DNA of 64,000 nt from assembly GCF_018502385.1 (NCBI RefSeq), contig NZ_CP075523.1, forward strand, positions 62,001 through 126,000. Direction: 5' to 3'. The notes beneath the pieces are model-generated. The model did not search any database, was not told where the DNA came from, and worked only from the letters and a program-made list of their open reading frames with translations. Source of the DNA: Synechococcus sp. LA31. Lineage in GTDB: Bacteria > Cyanobacteriota > Cyanobacteriia > PCC-6307 > Cyanobiaceae. The number at the start of each line of letters is the position of its first letter. Position 1 is the first letter of the stretch. Position numbers and translations under genes: made by a program. Below are positions 17,584 through 26,470 of the stretch, piece after piece.

Positions 17584-18273
17584 TTATCCGCCGCCAGCGC
17601 CCCGGCCTGATTTCCCGCCTCCGGCTCGGCCGCCGCGACCCGGGGAGCGTCGCCCTGGTTGTTGAAGCAGAGCCTGCAGCCGTCGTTCCTCATCGCGATC
17701 CACCCAGCGCCACTCCCCGGGTCCAAGCCCTTCGAGCCTGAGAGGCGGTGCACCATCCATCAGATCGATCCCCACCCGCAGCAGCCTGAGGGTGGGCAGG
17801 CCTACGGCGGCCGTCATGCGCCGAACCTGCCGGTTGCGTCCCTCCCGCAGTTCTATCTCCAGCCAGCTGGTGGGGAGATGGAGGCGTTGGCGGATGGGTG
17901 GATTGCGCTCCGGCAGGCCCGGATCATTGATCGTTCGAGCCCGAGCTGGCAGGGTGCGCTGTTTCTGGATCAGCAGCCCCTGTTCGAGGCTGCGTAGCTG
18001 ATCAGGAGCAGCTTCCCCCTCCACCTGCACCCAATACCGGCGCCAGTGGCCCCAACTCGGATCGGTGAGCCGCTGTTGCAGCCGCCCATTGGCGGTGAGC
18101 AGGAGCAGACCTTCACTGTCGGCATCGAGCCGGCCTGCCGCGTATACATCCGGGATGGGGATGTGCTCTGCCAGGCAGCCCCAGCGGCTGCCCGGCTCCG
18201 GGGTGAATTGGCTCAGCACCCCATAGGGCTTATGGAAGAGAAGCGTGCTCAGGAGGCCTGGCGAGCGCGCCAC
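17584..18273 (-). CDS. rRNA pseudouridine synthase (RsuA/RluE type)
   Basis: A 229-residue enzyme lacking the N-terminal S4 domain, as RluE does. The catalytic motif G-R-L-D-A-D-S-E-G-L-L-L-L-T contains the essential aspartate. F-H-K-P-Y-G-V-L-S-Q-F and R-E-G-R-N-R-Q-V-R-R-M-T-A-A-V-G-L-P are the other family signatures. It isomerises a uridine in rRNA (RluE acts on 23S U2457 in E. coli; the site here is inferred). The C-terminal 25 residues form a G/R-rich tail, probably disordered and RNA-binding. It uses a GTG start. Confidence 0.9.
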   Translation of the reverse strand: MARSPGLLSTLLFHKPYGVLSQFTPEPGSRWGCLAEHIPIPDVYAAGRLDADSEGLLLLTANGRLQQRLTDPSWGHWRRYWVQVEGEAAPDQLRSLEQGLLIQKQRTLPARARTINDPGLPERNPPIRQRLHLPTSWLEIELREGRNRQVRRMTAAVGLPTLRLLRVGIDLMDGAPPLRLEGLGPGEWRWVDRDEERRLQALLQQPGRRSPGRGGRAGGGKSGRGAGGG

Positions 18274-18338
18274 AAATTCACCACCCCGATCGAGATCAGC
18301 AGCAACCCAAGATCCATCGTCACGGGAGGCAGCATCAT
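18249..18338 (-). CDS. Possible 29-residue membrane peptide
   Basis: A short frame (ATG 18338 or 18335) encodes a single hydrophobic helix, M-D-L-G-L-L-L-I-S-I-G-V-V-N-L-W-R, ending in A-R-Q-A-S. It overlaps the start of the pseudouridine synthase gene by 25 bases. It resembles no photosystem small subunit that I recognise. A chance frame is possible. Confidence 0.25.
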   Translation of the reverse strand: MMLPPVTMDLGLLLISIGVVNLWRARQAS

Positions 18339-18406
18339 CAGGGTCTCGGCTTGTGGGGTTGAGCGAGCGCCGACCCTAGCGGTTCTGGTGCGCGAACTAG
18401 ACTCTG

Positions 18407-18709
18407 ATGAGCAGTACGTCTTTCCAGCGGCAGCCGCGCATGATCGAGACTTCCGGTGTGATCGAGAAGGAGCAGGGCAACGGGTTTTACCTGGTCACCC
18501 TCGAGCAGCCAGCAGGCCACCAATGCCTCTGCCGGGCGGCCGGAAAGCTCACCAAGTTCCGCATCAAGTTGCTGGCCGGCGACAAGGTGCTGGTGGAGAT
18601 CAGCCCCTACGACCTGAGTCGCGGCCGCATCACCTATCGCGAGCGCAATGCTGCAGCGGGCGGCCCTCGCCCCGGTGGCAACCGTCCCGGCGGTCCGCGT
18701 CGTCGCTGA
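18407..18709 (+). CDS. infA: IF-1-like S1/OB-fold protein (infA paralogue)
   Basis: A 100-residue protein (or 89 from ATG 18440). The core reads I-E-T-S-G-V-I-E-K-E-Q, K-F-R-I-K-L-L-A-G-D-K-V-L-V-E and I-S-P-Y-D-L-S-R-G-R-I-T-Y-R, aligning with bacterial initiation factor IF-1. Two features differ from ordinary IF-1: an internal C-L-C-R-A-A-G-K-L segment where H-I-S-G-K is usual, and a basic G/P/R-rich tail (G-G-P-R-P-G-G-N-R). A ribosomal-operon IF-1 probably exists elsewhere, making this a second, specialised copy. It lies divergent from the rRNA pseudouridine synthase. Confidence 0.75.
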   Translation: MSSTSFQRQPRMIETSGVIEKEQGNGFYLVTLEQPAGHQCLCRAAGKLTKFRIKLLAGDKVLVEISPYDLSRGRITYRERNAAAGGPRPGGNRPGGPRRR

Positions 18710-18784
18710 TCGCTGATGACAGCAGCCGGGAATCAGGTGCTCTGAAGCCCTGACCCGGTTTGCTTTGGGTGTGTGTGTTGATGC

Positions 18785-18824
18785 TGTCCAAGTCGGGATA
18801 TCCACGGATATCCCGACTTGGACA
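18785..18824. repeat. Dispersed palindrome, copy A
   Basis: A perfect palindrome with 19-base arms around AC: left arm TGTCCAAGTCGGGATATCC. It lies in the convergent gap between the IF-1 paralogue and NTRC. Related copies are at 28778-28815, 56887-56924 and 62408-62445. Confidence 0.9.
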
Positions 18825-18862
18825 CTCTGTTGATGGGGCGACTGTGCCGCCCGGCTGGCTCG

Positions 18863-20263
18863 TCAGCCCACAGCAGCGCCTAGCAGCTGTTCGATCGCGG
18901 CCTTGAATTCGCTGCGCTGTTTCACGCCGCGGAATTGCTGCTTGAGCTCTTTCTGGAAGAACAGCTGCACCGTGGGGGTGCCGCTGACGCCAGCTTGTTG
19001 CGCGATGTCCTGATCGGCATCCACATCGATCTCAACGCCCTGCGCGCGGCCGCCGAGCTCATCGAGTACCCGTTTCAACTGGGGCTTGAGCACATGGCAG
19101 GGGCCGCAGGTGGGTGAGGTGTAGACCACCAGCAGGGGTTTGTCGCAGTCGTGGTACAGCTTGCGCAGGGCATAGCTGCCTTTTTGCCAGAGGGCGTTGG
19201 CATCGAAGTTGCTCTCATCGCTTTCGGCGGTGCGTTTCACCTCGCCCACCTCGGCTGGCTCCACCGGCTCCTGGCTCACGGTGACGGCCAGGTTGTGGTG
19301 GGTGAGCCAGCGCTCGGCCGCTAGGGCGGCCTGGCAGCCGCTGCCGGCGGCGGTGATGCCTTGGCGCCATTCGGCATCGGCCACATCGCCAGCGGCATAC
19401 ACGCCGTCAATGCTGGTTTCGGGGCGGCCTGGCTGAGTCACCAGGTAGCCGTGGTCATTCACCTCCAGCTGGCCCCGCACAAGGCGGGTGTTGGGGGTGT
19501 GACCGATGGCATAGAAGAGGCCCCGCACGGGCACTTGTTCGCTGGCGCCGCTGCCATCGGTGGCCACCAGGTCGATGGCTTCGAGCCATGCGCCGCCGCT
19601 GCAATCACGGATCTGGCGGTTCCAATGCACCGTGATGTTGGGGTTGGCCAGCACCCGATCCGCCATCGCTTTGCTGGCCCGCAGCTGAGCGGAACGCACG
19701 ATCAGATGCACGCGGCTGCCGTATTTGGTGAGGTACACCGCTTCTTCGCAGGCGGAGTCGCCGCCGCCCACCACCGCCAGCTCTTCATTGCGGAATTGAG
19801 GGGTGGCTCCGTCGCAAATGGCGCAGGCGCTGATGCCGGCATTCCAGAAGCGCTCCTCACTGGGAAGGCTGAGGCGGTTGGCGCTGGCGCCGGTGGCCAG
19901 GATCACCGATTGGGCGCTGATCGTTTGGCCGTCGGCCTGGATGCGGAAGGGGCGTTGAGAGAGATCAATGCTGTCGGCATCAGCCTCCACCAGGCGGGTG
20001 CCCCAGCGCACGGCCTGGGCCTTGAGCCGATCCATGAGATCCGGCCCCAGGATGCCGTCGGGAAAGCCTGGGAAGTTCTCCACGTGGGTGGTGGTCATCA
20101 GCTGACCGCCAGGGATGCCACCGTCTTGAAAGCCCGTGATCACGATGGGGCGCAAATTGGCGCGGGCGGCGTAGATAGCGGCGGTGTAACCAGCAGGGCC
20201 AGAGCCCACGATCACCACGTTTTCAACGGCAGCACCTGCGGCACTGGGAGCGGCATCGGCCAC
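18863..20263 (-). CDS. trxB: NADPH-thioredoxin reductase fused to thioredoxin (NTRC)
   Basis: A 466-residue two-domain enzyme. The N-terminal thioredoxin reductase has the FAD motif V-G-S-G-P-A-G-Y-T-A-A near residue 20, the redox C-A-I-C at residues 147-150 and the NADPH motif V-V-G-G-G-D-S-A-C-E-E-A. After a linker, the thioredoxin domain carries C-G-P-C at 386-389 and G-T-P-T for its cis-proline loop. NTRC proteins of cyanobacteria and plastids reduce 2-Cys peroxiredoxins and support redox control in the dark using NADPH. No partner gene is adjacent. The start at 20263 gives the normal length. Confidence 0.95.
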   Translation of the reverse strand: MADAAPSAAGAAVENVVIVGSGPAGYTAAIYAARANLRPIVITGFQDGGIPGGQLMTTTHVENFPGFPDGILGPDLMDRLKAQAVRWGTRLVEADADSIDLSQRPFRIQADGQTISAQSVILATGASANRLSLPSEERFWNAGISACAICDGATPQFRNEELAVVGGGDSACEEAVYLTKYGSRVHLIVRSAQLRASKAMADRVLANPNITVHWNRQIRDCSGGAWLEAIDLVATDGSGASEQVPVRGLFYAIGHTPNTRLVRGQLEVNDHGYLVTQPGRPETSIDGVYAAGDVADAEWRQGITAAGSGCQAALAAERWLTHHNLAVTVSQEPVEPAEVGEVKRTAESDESNFDANALWQKGSYALRKLYHDCDKPLLVVYTSPTCGPCHVLKPQLKRVLDELGGRAQGVEIDVDADQDIAQQAGVSGTPTVQLFFQKELKQQFRGVKQRSEFKAAIEQLLGAAVG

Positions 20264-20352
20264 GGCTTATGCGGATCGACTTCGCATAAGAGCCTAGCGG
20301 TGTGAAAGGGGCGGTTGGTTGACGCCCGGGGGTAAGCGGCTTTAGGTTTTTT

Positions 20353-20598
20353 TCAGATTTCTAAAAGTCCGTCGCTCTCGCTGCTGCCGCTTGATTGATT
20401 CAGCTTGCTGAAGTCGGGAACCATCAGCACCTGGTCTGCCATCAGCTCCGGATGCTGATCCACGCAGAGGATCCACTCGCGGAATTCCTCGGTGAGTGCA
20501 TAGCTGTCTTCGTAGCGCTCCCTGTCGTCGAGGCTGGCAATGCGGGCTGCCGACCAATTGATCGCAACGGTGAGGCGGCGCTGGATGGAGCCGTTCAT
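20353..20598 (-). CDS. Small hypothetical protein
   Basis: An 81-residue protein starting at ATG 20598, acidic and predicted helical (R-E-R-Y-E-D-S-Y-A-L-T-E-E-F-R-E-W). The frame extends upstream to 20706 into the helicase gene, so the internal start is preferred. I recognise no family; the serine-rich C-terminus is probably disordered. Confidence 0.5.
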   Translation of the reverse strand: MNGSIQRRLTVAINWSAARIASLDDRERYEDSYALTEEFREWILCVDQHPELMADQVLMVPDFSKLNQSSGSSESDGLLEI

Positions 20599-20692
20599 AA
20601 GTGTCCCGCGATGGCACCACGCTGGTCGGCAGCTAGGCCGATTGGGGTGCGATTTCGCAAAAGGTCGCACTTTTTGCTGCAATCGAATGTAT

Positions 20693-22129
20693 TTATCGCT
20701 GCACAAGGAAGTTCGGCAGCTCCGGCCCGCGCATGCGGATCACGGCCCCGGCGCCATCTTCCACGGCCTGCAGCGGCAGTGATGCCCCTCGCATCGCTCC
20801 ACTGCTCTCGGGTTCAGCTTCGTTGGTTTTCGGGCGCAGCACGTAGGGCTCGCTCAGCGACCACGTGCGGGCGTATTGCATCAGCAGCGGGTCGGCCGGG
20901 GCAAACACATACGACGGCTGGCGTGGCACCGGTTCGGTGGCGGTGCGCTCACCATCCATGCGCACGGCTCGGGTGATGCCCTGCACGAAGCGGGTGCGGG
21001 TCACCACGGTGGTGAGGTACGCCACCACCCGCAGACGCGGTGCATCGAAGCCCTCGGCGCACATATCGATGCTCACCAGCCAGTCGGCCTCGCCTGCCTT
21101 GAAGGTGTTCATGCGCTGCGAGGCCTCCGGATCCTGGGAGTGCACCAGGTGCACCCGATCGCCTTCTTCTTCGAGTAAGCCGCAGATGCGGCGGGCATGG
21201 GCGATGTCGCGGGCGATCACCAGGCCGCCGGCACCGGGGTGCTCCCGCCGTACCGCCTCTAGGCGCCGGCGGGCATTGAGCAGCAGCCGCAGGGCGATGC
21301 TGCTGCTGTCGCCCAGGCGGATGGCGCGGCGTAGGTTGCGGGCCCGCCAGCTCTCGCGTTGCTCCTGCGAGAGGGGTGAGCGCTCGCTGTCGCCCAGTTC
21401 CCCCTGGCGGCCGTGGTCGACCCATCCATCCTGGAAGCGGAATTCCAGGGGGCGCACATCGCCGGCGGCGATCAGCTCCCGGGGCTCCACGCTCAGGTCT
21501 GGTGCGATCTGCTCCACCCAGCCCTGGCCATCGTGCACCTGGATGCGGCGGGCGGCGCAGAAGGCCAGATTGTCGGCTCGGAAGGGTGTGCCGGTGAGCC
21601 CCAGCCGCAGGCTGGCCCCCGCGCTCAGCCGACTGAAGGCGTGGCCCCAGGCGGTGGCGTCTGGTTCCTCCGGGTCCATGCCCAGGTGATGCACCTCATC
21701 GGCGATGGCTAGCCAGGCCCCCCAGCCGGCCTGCTGCAGCTGTTGCTCGAGCGCTTCGAGATTGCGCCCTGCGGCCTGATAGGTGATCAGCAGGCCGTGC
21801 TGTGGCCCCTGGGGACTGCTGCTGGTGGTCCATTCCCGTAGATCCAGCCCCAGGCGCTCGGCGGCCCCCAGCCATTGGCTGGCAATGGAGCTGCGGTGGC
21901 AGAACACCAGCAGATGCTGGAGCCGGCCTTCGCGCTCCAGCCGCTCAAAGCTGAGCAGCGCGCCGAGGGTTTTGCCGGCGCCTGGGCCGGCGTTGATCAG
22001 CACGTCGTGGCTGCCGGGGCGCTCCAGGCGCCGGCGCAGCAGCTGGATCAACTGCGTTTGCCACTGGCGCGGTTGCAGCCCTGCTTGGGGGCGCCCCGGC
22101 GGGCTCAGATCGAACGACGGCAAACCCAT
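20693..22129 (-). CDS. DEAD/DEAH-box superfamily 2 helicase
   Basis: A 478-residue helicase. Residues 48-54 are Walker A (G-P-G-A-G-K-T). Motif II reads A-D-E-V-H-H-L-G and motif III is present as L-G-L-T-G-T-P-F-R. The C-terminal RecA domain has V-S-I-D-M-C-A-E-G-F-D-A-P-R-L-R (motif V) and F-V-Q-G-I-T-R-A-V-R (motif VI). This layout resembles phage-type and restriction-type helicases that act on nucleic acid, but there is no restriction or nuclease domain and no partner gene. The C-terminal tail after residue 410 is unrecognised. Confidence 0.85.
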   Translation of the reverse strand: MGLPSFDLSPPGRPQAGLQPRQWQTQLIQLLRRRLERPGSHDVLINAGPGAGKTLGALLSFERLEREGRLQHLLVFCHRSSIASQWLGAAERLGLDLREWTTSSSPQGPQHGLLITYQAAGRNLEALEQQLQQAGWGAWLAIADEVHHLGMDPEEPDATAWGHAFSRLSAGASLRLGLTGTPFRADNLAFCAARRIQVHDGQGWVEQIAPDLSVEPRELIAAGDVRPLEFRFQDGWVDHGRQGELGDSERSPLSQEQRESWRARNLRRAIRLGDSSSIALRLLLNARRRLEAVRREHPGAGGLVIARDIAHARRICGLLEEEGDRVHLVHSQDPEASQRMNTFKAGEADWLVSIDMCAEGFDAPRLRVVAYLTTVVTRTRFVQGITRAVRMDGERTATEPVPRQPSYVFAPADPLLMQYARTWSLSEPYVLRPKTNEAEPESSGAMRGASLPLQAVEDGAGAVIRMRGPELPNFLVQR

Positions 22130-22246
22130 CCCGCCATTTTGTGGGTATGCAGCGAAAAAAGTTGAGGGTTTCTACCTATTCGCTTTGGCGCTGGAGTCCT
22201 TAACTTCCGGCCATCACCCCCGCTCCGGGCCCCAACCCGTCAGCCC

Positions 22247-22423
22247 ATGCTTGAGCGCTCCCCCTTTTCCCTCAGCCCCGACGAACTGCGTCAGCGCTTT
22301 GAGCGTGCCCTCGATCTCGAGTGCGACCTCGATCCGATGATCCTGCGGGCTCGCCAGCTCAGACGGCAGGGCTCCACTCCCCAGGCCCGCTGCCTGGAGC
22401 AGGAGCTGCTGCCGCTGTTTTGA
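22247..22423 (+). CDS. Small hypothetical protein, 58 residues
   Basis: A 58-residue frame starting at ATG 22247. It reads as a compact acidic helical protein (P-D-E-L-R-Q-R-F-E-R-A-L-D-L-E-C-D-L-D) with a basic middle (R-A-R-Q-L-R-R-Q-G). It sits between the helicase and transhydrogenase genes, with its own upstream gap. The regular heptad-like pattern suggests real coding, but the function is unknown. Confidence 0.45.
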   Translation: MLERSPFSLSPDELRQRFERALDLECDLDPMILRARQLRRQGSTPQARCLEQELLPLF

Positions 22424-22535
22424 ATCGGGCCGGGTGCGGACTTGTGCGGATGTGAGCACACGCCCCTGAAAAGCGTTGCCCGTGCGGCCTCAGCAGGCAA
22501 ACACTGGGCCGTTGTGACATGAAGGCGGCGAAGGA

Positions 22536-23684
22536 TTGACTCGTGTGTTGGTGCCGCGGGAGTGCCGGCCTGGTGAAACCCGTGTGGCAGCCACCCCTGA
22601 AACGGTGCGTCGTCTCAGTGCCAAGGGCTGCACGCTGCATGTGGAGCAAGGGGCAGGAGCGGCCAGCGGCTTTGATGATGCGGCCTACAGCGAGGCCGGT
22701 GCTCAGTTGATCGACCCCGCTGCGGCGGCCGATCTCTGGCGCCAGGCCGATGTCGTTCTGGCAGTGCAGGCGGCAGCCCTTGCCGAGCAGCGGCCCGAAC
22801 TCGAGACCTTGCGGCCGGGCGCACTGTTGCTGGGCTTGCTGGAGCCCCATGGCAATGAGCCGCTCAAGCAACGGCTTGAGCAACGGCGCCTTTCGGCGAT
22901 GGCGCTGGAGCTGCTGCCGCGCATCAGCCGCGCCCAGAGCATGGATGTGCTCTCGTCTCAGGCCAACATCGCCGGCTACAAGGCTGTGCTGCTGGCAGCG
23001 GCAGCCCTGGATCGCTACGTGCCGATGCTGATGACGGCTGCTGGCACGATTCAGCCGGCGCGTGCCCTGATTCTTGGGGCTGGCGTCGCTGGCCTGCAGG
23101 CCTTAGCCACGGCCCGGCGCCTTGGGGCGGTGGTGTACGTGAGCGATGTGCGCGCTGCCGCCAAAGAACAGGTGGAATCGCTGGGTGGCCGCTTCATCGC
23201 ACCCCCGGAGCAGGAGCAGAAGCCCGGTGAATCCGGCGGCTATGCCCAACAGGCCACGGAGGCCTTCCTGGCCGAACAGCGCCGCCAGCTCACCGAGCAG
23301 TTGTCCCTGGCCGACATGGTGATCTGCACCGCCCAGGTGCCCGGCCGGCCGGCACCGCGCTTGATCGACGACGCCATGCTCCAGCACATGCGCGCCGGCA
23401 GCGTGGTGGTGGATCTGGCGGTGGCCCAGGGCGGTAACTGCGCAGGCAGTGAGCCCGGAACCACGGTGGTGCGCCATGGCGTGCAGCTGATTGGTGCTGA
23501 TCAGCTGCCCTGCAGCGTGGCCAACCACGCCAGTGCTCTCTATGCGCGCAATGTGGCGGCCCTGCTGGAGCACGTGCTCGCAGCGTCCGGCAGCGAGCCC
23601 AGCGCACTTCAACTCGACCTGGAGGATCCGATCGTGAGCGGTTGCCTATTCACCCACCACGCCCCGGCAGGAGTGGCGGCATGA
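22536..23684 (+). CDS. pntA: NAD(P) transhydrogenase alpha subunit part 1
   Basis: A 382-residue NAD(H)-binding domain I of proton-translocating transhydrogenase. Family features include R-V-A-A-T-P-E-T-V-R-R-L near the N-terminus, S-S-Q-A-N-I-A-G-Y-K-A-V, and the nucleotide-binding I-L-G-A-G-V-A-G-L-Q-A-L-A-T-A. The split of alpha into two genes is the arrangement usual in cyanobacteria. The apparent start is TTG 22536; a GTG two codons later is possible. The stop overlaps pntA2 by four bases (ATGA), so the three subunits are translated together. The enzyme couples H+ movement to NADPH formation. Confidence 0.93.
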   Translation: MTRVLVPRECRPGETRVAATPETVRRLSAKGCTLHVEQGAGAASGFDDAAYSEAGAQLIDPAAAADLWRQADVVLAVQAAALAEQRPELETLRPGALLLGLLEPHGNEPLKQRLEQRRLSAMALELLPRISRAQSMDVLSSQANIAGYKAVLLAAAALDRYVPMLMTAAGTIQPARALILGAGVAGLQALATARRLGAVVYVSDVRAAAKEQVESLGGRFIAPPEQEQKPGESGGYAQQATEAFLAEQRRQLTEQLSLADMVICTAQVPGRPAPRLIDDAMLQHMRAGSVVVDLAVAQGGNCAGSEPGTTVVRHGVQLIGADQLPCSVANHASALYARNVAALLEHVLAASGSEPSALQLDLEDPIVSGCLFTHHAPAGVAA

Positions 23685-23992
23685 CCACCCTTTCGCAAGC
23701 GCTCTGGGTGCTCCTGCTCGGCAGCCTGCTGGGCCTAGAGCTCATCGGCAAGGTGCCCCCCACCCTGCATACGCCGCTGATGAGCGGTGCCAATGCCATC
23801 AGCGGCATCACGGTGCTGGCCTCGATCACCTTGATCGCCAAGGCTCAGGGCAACCCGGCCCTGCTGATCCTCGGTTCGCTGTCGATGGGCTTTGCCCTGT
23901 TCAACGTGATCGGGGGCTTCCTGGTAACGGATCGGATGCTCGCGATGTTCAGCCGCAAATCCACCAGCAAGAAGAGCGGAGGCGCACGATGA
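23681..23992 (+). CDS. pntA: NAD(P) transhydrogenase alpha subunit part 2
   Basis: A 103-residue membrane subunit (domain II, alpha side) with three hydrophobic helices and the characteristic T-P-L-M-S-G-A-N-A-I-S-G-I stretch. I use ATG 23681, which makes the 4-base overlap with part 1; the longer frame from 23642 lies inside part 1. It also overlaps pntB by four bases. It helps form the proton channel in the cytoplasmic or thylakoid membrane. Confidence 0.93.
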   Translation: MTTLSQALWVLLLGSLLGLELIGKVPPTLHTPLMSGANAISGITVLASITLIAKAQGNPALLILGSLSMGFALFNVIGGFLVTDRMLAMFSRKSTSKKSGGAR

Positions 23993-25404
23993 ACGTGCTC
24001 GATCTCTTTGGCTACCTGATCGATCTGCTGGCGGTGCTCCTGCTGGCCCTGGGGCTAAAAGGCCTCTCCACGGTGCGTTCAGCCCGCTCTGCCAATGGCC
24101 TCGCAGCCTTGGCGATGGGCCTGGCGGTGCTGGGGCTGTTGCTTCAGCTCCAACCCGACCCCATGGCTTGGCTGTGGATCGCCATCGGCACCTCCATCGG
24201 TGGTCTGTTGGGGCTCCTCACTGCCCGACGGGTGCCGATGACGGCCATGCCCGAAACCGTGGCCCTGTTCAACGGCTGCGGCGGCATGGCTTCGCTGCTG
24301 GTGGCCATGGCCGTGGCCCTCTACGACAGCGATGGCGCTGATTTGGTGGAGCTGATCTCCATCGTGATCTCCGTGTTCGTGGGTGCGATCACCTTCAGTG
24401 GTTCGATCGCCGCCATGGGCAAGCTGCAGGGGTGGCTCGGCACCCCAGGCTGGACCCAGAGCAGCGTGCGCCATGGCGTGAACATCGCCCTGGCCATCGC
24501 CGCCCTGGTGGGGGCCTTCGCCTTGCCGGGCGATCCCACCGGTTCTCCCCTGTGGCTACTGCTGGTGGCCTCCAGCCTGCTGGGCATCGGCGTGACCCTG
24601 CCGATCGGCGGCGCCGACATGCCGGTGGTGATCTCGCTGCTCAACTCCTATTCGGGTGTGGCGGCAGCCGCAGCCGGCTTTGTGGTGGGCAGCCAACTGC
24701 TGATCGTGGCGGGCGCCATGGTGGGCGCGGCTGGCCTGATCCTCACCCAGGTGATGTGCACGGGCATGAACCGCTCCCTGGTGAGCGTGCTCTTCGGTGG
24801 GGCCCTCGGCGGCAGTGCTCCGGTGGGTGGTGGCGGCGGTGAGGCCGGCTACAGCCGCATCGTGAGCTGCAGCGCCGAGGAGTGCGCCATGGCACTGGAG
24901 AACGCCGAGCGGGTGGTGTTTGTGCCCGGCTATGGCCTGGCGGTGGCCCAGGCCCAGCACGCCCTGCGCGAGCTCTCCAAGCTGCTGGAAGCCAACGGCT
25001 CTGAAGTGAGCTACGCCATCCATCCGGTGGCGGGCCGCATGCCTGGCCACATGAATGTGCTGCTGGCGGAGGCTGATGTGCCCTACGAGCAGCTGCTCGA
25101 GATGGACACGATCAACCCCGAATTCCCCCGCACCGATGTGGTGATCGTGCTAGGCGCCAACGATGTGGTGAACCCCGACGCCAAAAACGACGCCCAGAGC
25201 CCCCTCTACGGCATGCCCGTGTTGGAGGTGGATCAGGCGCGCCAGGTGTTTGTGGTGAAGCGCAGTCTCGGCGCCGGCTACGCGGGCATTAAGAATGCTT
25301 TGTTCGAGCTGCCCCAGACGGCCATGGTGTTCGGTGATGCCAAGGCCGTGCTGCAACAGCTCTGCACGGAGCTGCGCAGCCAGGGTGTCGGAAAAGCTGC
25401 CTGA
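23989..25404 (+). CDS. pntB: NAD(P) transhydrogenase beta subunit
   Basis: A 471-residue subunit. About 270 N-terminal residues form the membrane part, with A-L-F-N-G-C-G-G-M and S-L-L-N-S-Y-S-G-V-A-A-A-A as conserved motifs. The C-terminal domain III binds NADP(H), with V-P-G-Y-G-L-A-V-A-Q-A-Q and I-H-P-V-A-G-R-M-P-G-H-M-N-V-L-L-A-E-A visible, then V-L-G-A-N-D-V-V-N-P. It is the last subunit of the pnt operon. The downstream hydrolase start lies within its 3' end. Confidence 0.96.
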   Translation: MNVLDLFGYLIDLLAVLLLALGLKGLSTVRSARSANGLAALAMGLAVLGLLLQLQPDPMAWLWIAIGTSIGGLLGLLTARRVPMTAMPETVALFNGCGGMASLLVAMAVALYDSDGADLVELISIVISVFVGAITFSGSIAAMGKLQGWLGTPGWTQSSVRHGVNIALAIAALVGAFALPGDPTGSPLWLLLVASSLLGIGVTLPIGGADMPVVISLLNSYSGVAAAAAGFVVGSQLLIVAGAMVGAAGLILTQVMCTGMNRSLVSVLFGGALGGSAPVGGGGGEAGYSRIVSCSAEECAMALENAERVVFVPGYGLAVAQAQHALRELSKLLEANGSEVSYAIHPVAGRMPGHMNVLLAEADVPYEQLLEMDTINPEFPRTDVVIVLGANDVVNPDAKNDAQSPLYGMPVLEVDQARQVFVVKRSLGAGYAGIKNALFELPQTAMVFGDAKAVLQQLCTELRSQGVGKAA

Positions 25405-26470
25405 TCACGTGTTGGATTCCAGGCAGGCCGCGGCGCTGCCCGCGGCCCTGGGCCTGCCGCTCTTTCGGCCACGACTGCCCTGGATCAACGGCGACCTGCA
25501 GACCCTGCGCGACACCCTGCGGCCGGAGCCCCTCCCGCCGGACACAGGCCTGCCCGTGCCGATTTCCGTGGGGCGTGGTGATCAGCTGCTGGGTTTGCTC
25601 GATCCGCCCCTGGATCAGGCCGAGCCGCGGGGCCTTGTTCTGTTGATGCATGGCCTGGGGGGCAGTAGTTCCCGCAGCGGCCTGCGCCGCATGGGCCACA
25701 CCCTCCAGCACGCGGGCTTGGCGGTGCTGCGGCTCAACATGCGGGGCGCTGGCCCCGGGCGAGAGCTGGCCCGCGGCACCTATGCCGCCAGCTGCAACAG
25801 CGATCTGCTGCCGGCCCTGGCCCGCGCCCGCGAGTTGGCCGCGGGCCGGCCGCTGCTGGGCATGGGTATCTCCTTGGGGGGCACCAAGCTGCTCAATGGG
25901 CTCCTGGCCTCGCCCGGCCAGCTCGATGGCCTGGTCACGATCAGCTCCCCGCTCGACCTGGCTGCCTGCTCAGCCCAGATCGAGCGGCCGCGCAATCGGA
26001 TCTACAAGCGTTGGCTGCTGCAGCGTCTGGTGGCCCAAACCCTCGCCGATCCCTTTGGTGTGAGCCAGCCGGAGCGTGAGCTACTGGAGGGCCGCAGTGC
26101 CATCGGCCCGATCACCAGCATCCGGGCTTTTGATGCCGCGATCACGGCACCGCGCTGGGGTTATCAGTCGGTGGAGCACTACTACCGCGAGGCCAGTCCG
26201 TTACAGCAGCTGCGGGCCCGCCCATCCGGGCTGCCGCCCACCCTGGTGCTCCATGCCATCGACGATCCCTGGGTGCCGGTGGATGGGGCCCGTGAGCTGG
26301 CAGCTCTGCAGCTACCGGGGGTGGAGGTGTTGCTCACCGCCGCAGGCGGCCACAACGGTTTTCATGCCCGCTGCGATGGCCGCGGCACTGAGCCGGGTAA
26401 CTGGGGGGATCGGCTCACAGCCCGCTGGTTTGACCAGCTGCTGCGGGATCAGCAAACGGCATCCGCTTGA
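25385..26470 (+). CDS. YheT-like alpha/beta hydrolase
   Basis: A protein of about 361 residues in the YheT/embryonic abundant hydrolase family. L-L-M-H-G-L-G-G is the oxyanion loop, G-M-G-I-S-L-G-G-T-K holds the nucleophile serine, and H-A-I-D-D-P-W-V-P and A-A-G-G-H-N-G-F supply the acid and histidine. It probably acts on esters or thioesters of unknown structure. I chose GTG 25385, which overlaps pntB by 20 bases; GTG 25409 is the alternative. Its stop lies inside the converging ferredoxin-like gene (56-base overlap). Co-transcription with pnt is likely. Confidence 0.85.
   Translation: MSEKLPDHVLDSRQAAALPAALGLPLFRPRLPWINGDLQTLRDTLRPEPLPPDTGLPVPISVGRGDQLLGLLDPPLDQAEPRGLVLLMHGLGGSSSRSGLRRMGHTLQHAGLAVLRLNMRGAGPGRELARGTYAASCNSDLLPALARARELAAGRPLLGMGISLGGTKLLNGLLASPGQLDGLVTISSPLDLAACSAQIERPRNRIYKRWLLQRLVAQTLADPFGVSQPERELLEGRSAIGPITSIRAFDAAITAPRWGYQSVEHYYREASPLQQLRARPSGLPPTLVLHAIDDPWVPVDGARELAALQLPGVEVLLTAAGGHNGFHARCDGRGTEPGNWGDRLTARWFDQLLRDQQTASA

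Noticed and set aside
19361-20305. 314-codon plus-strand frame
   Set aside because: Antisense to the NTRC gene with no domain or signal peptide.
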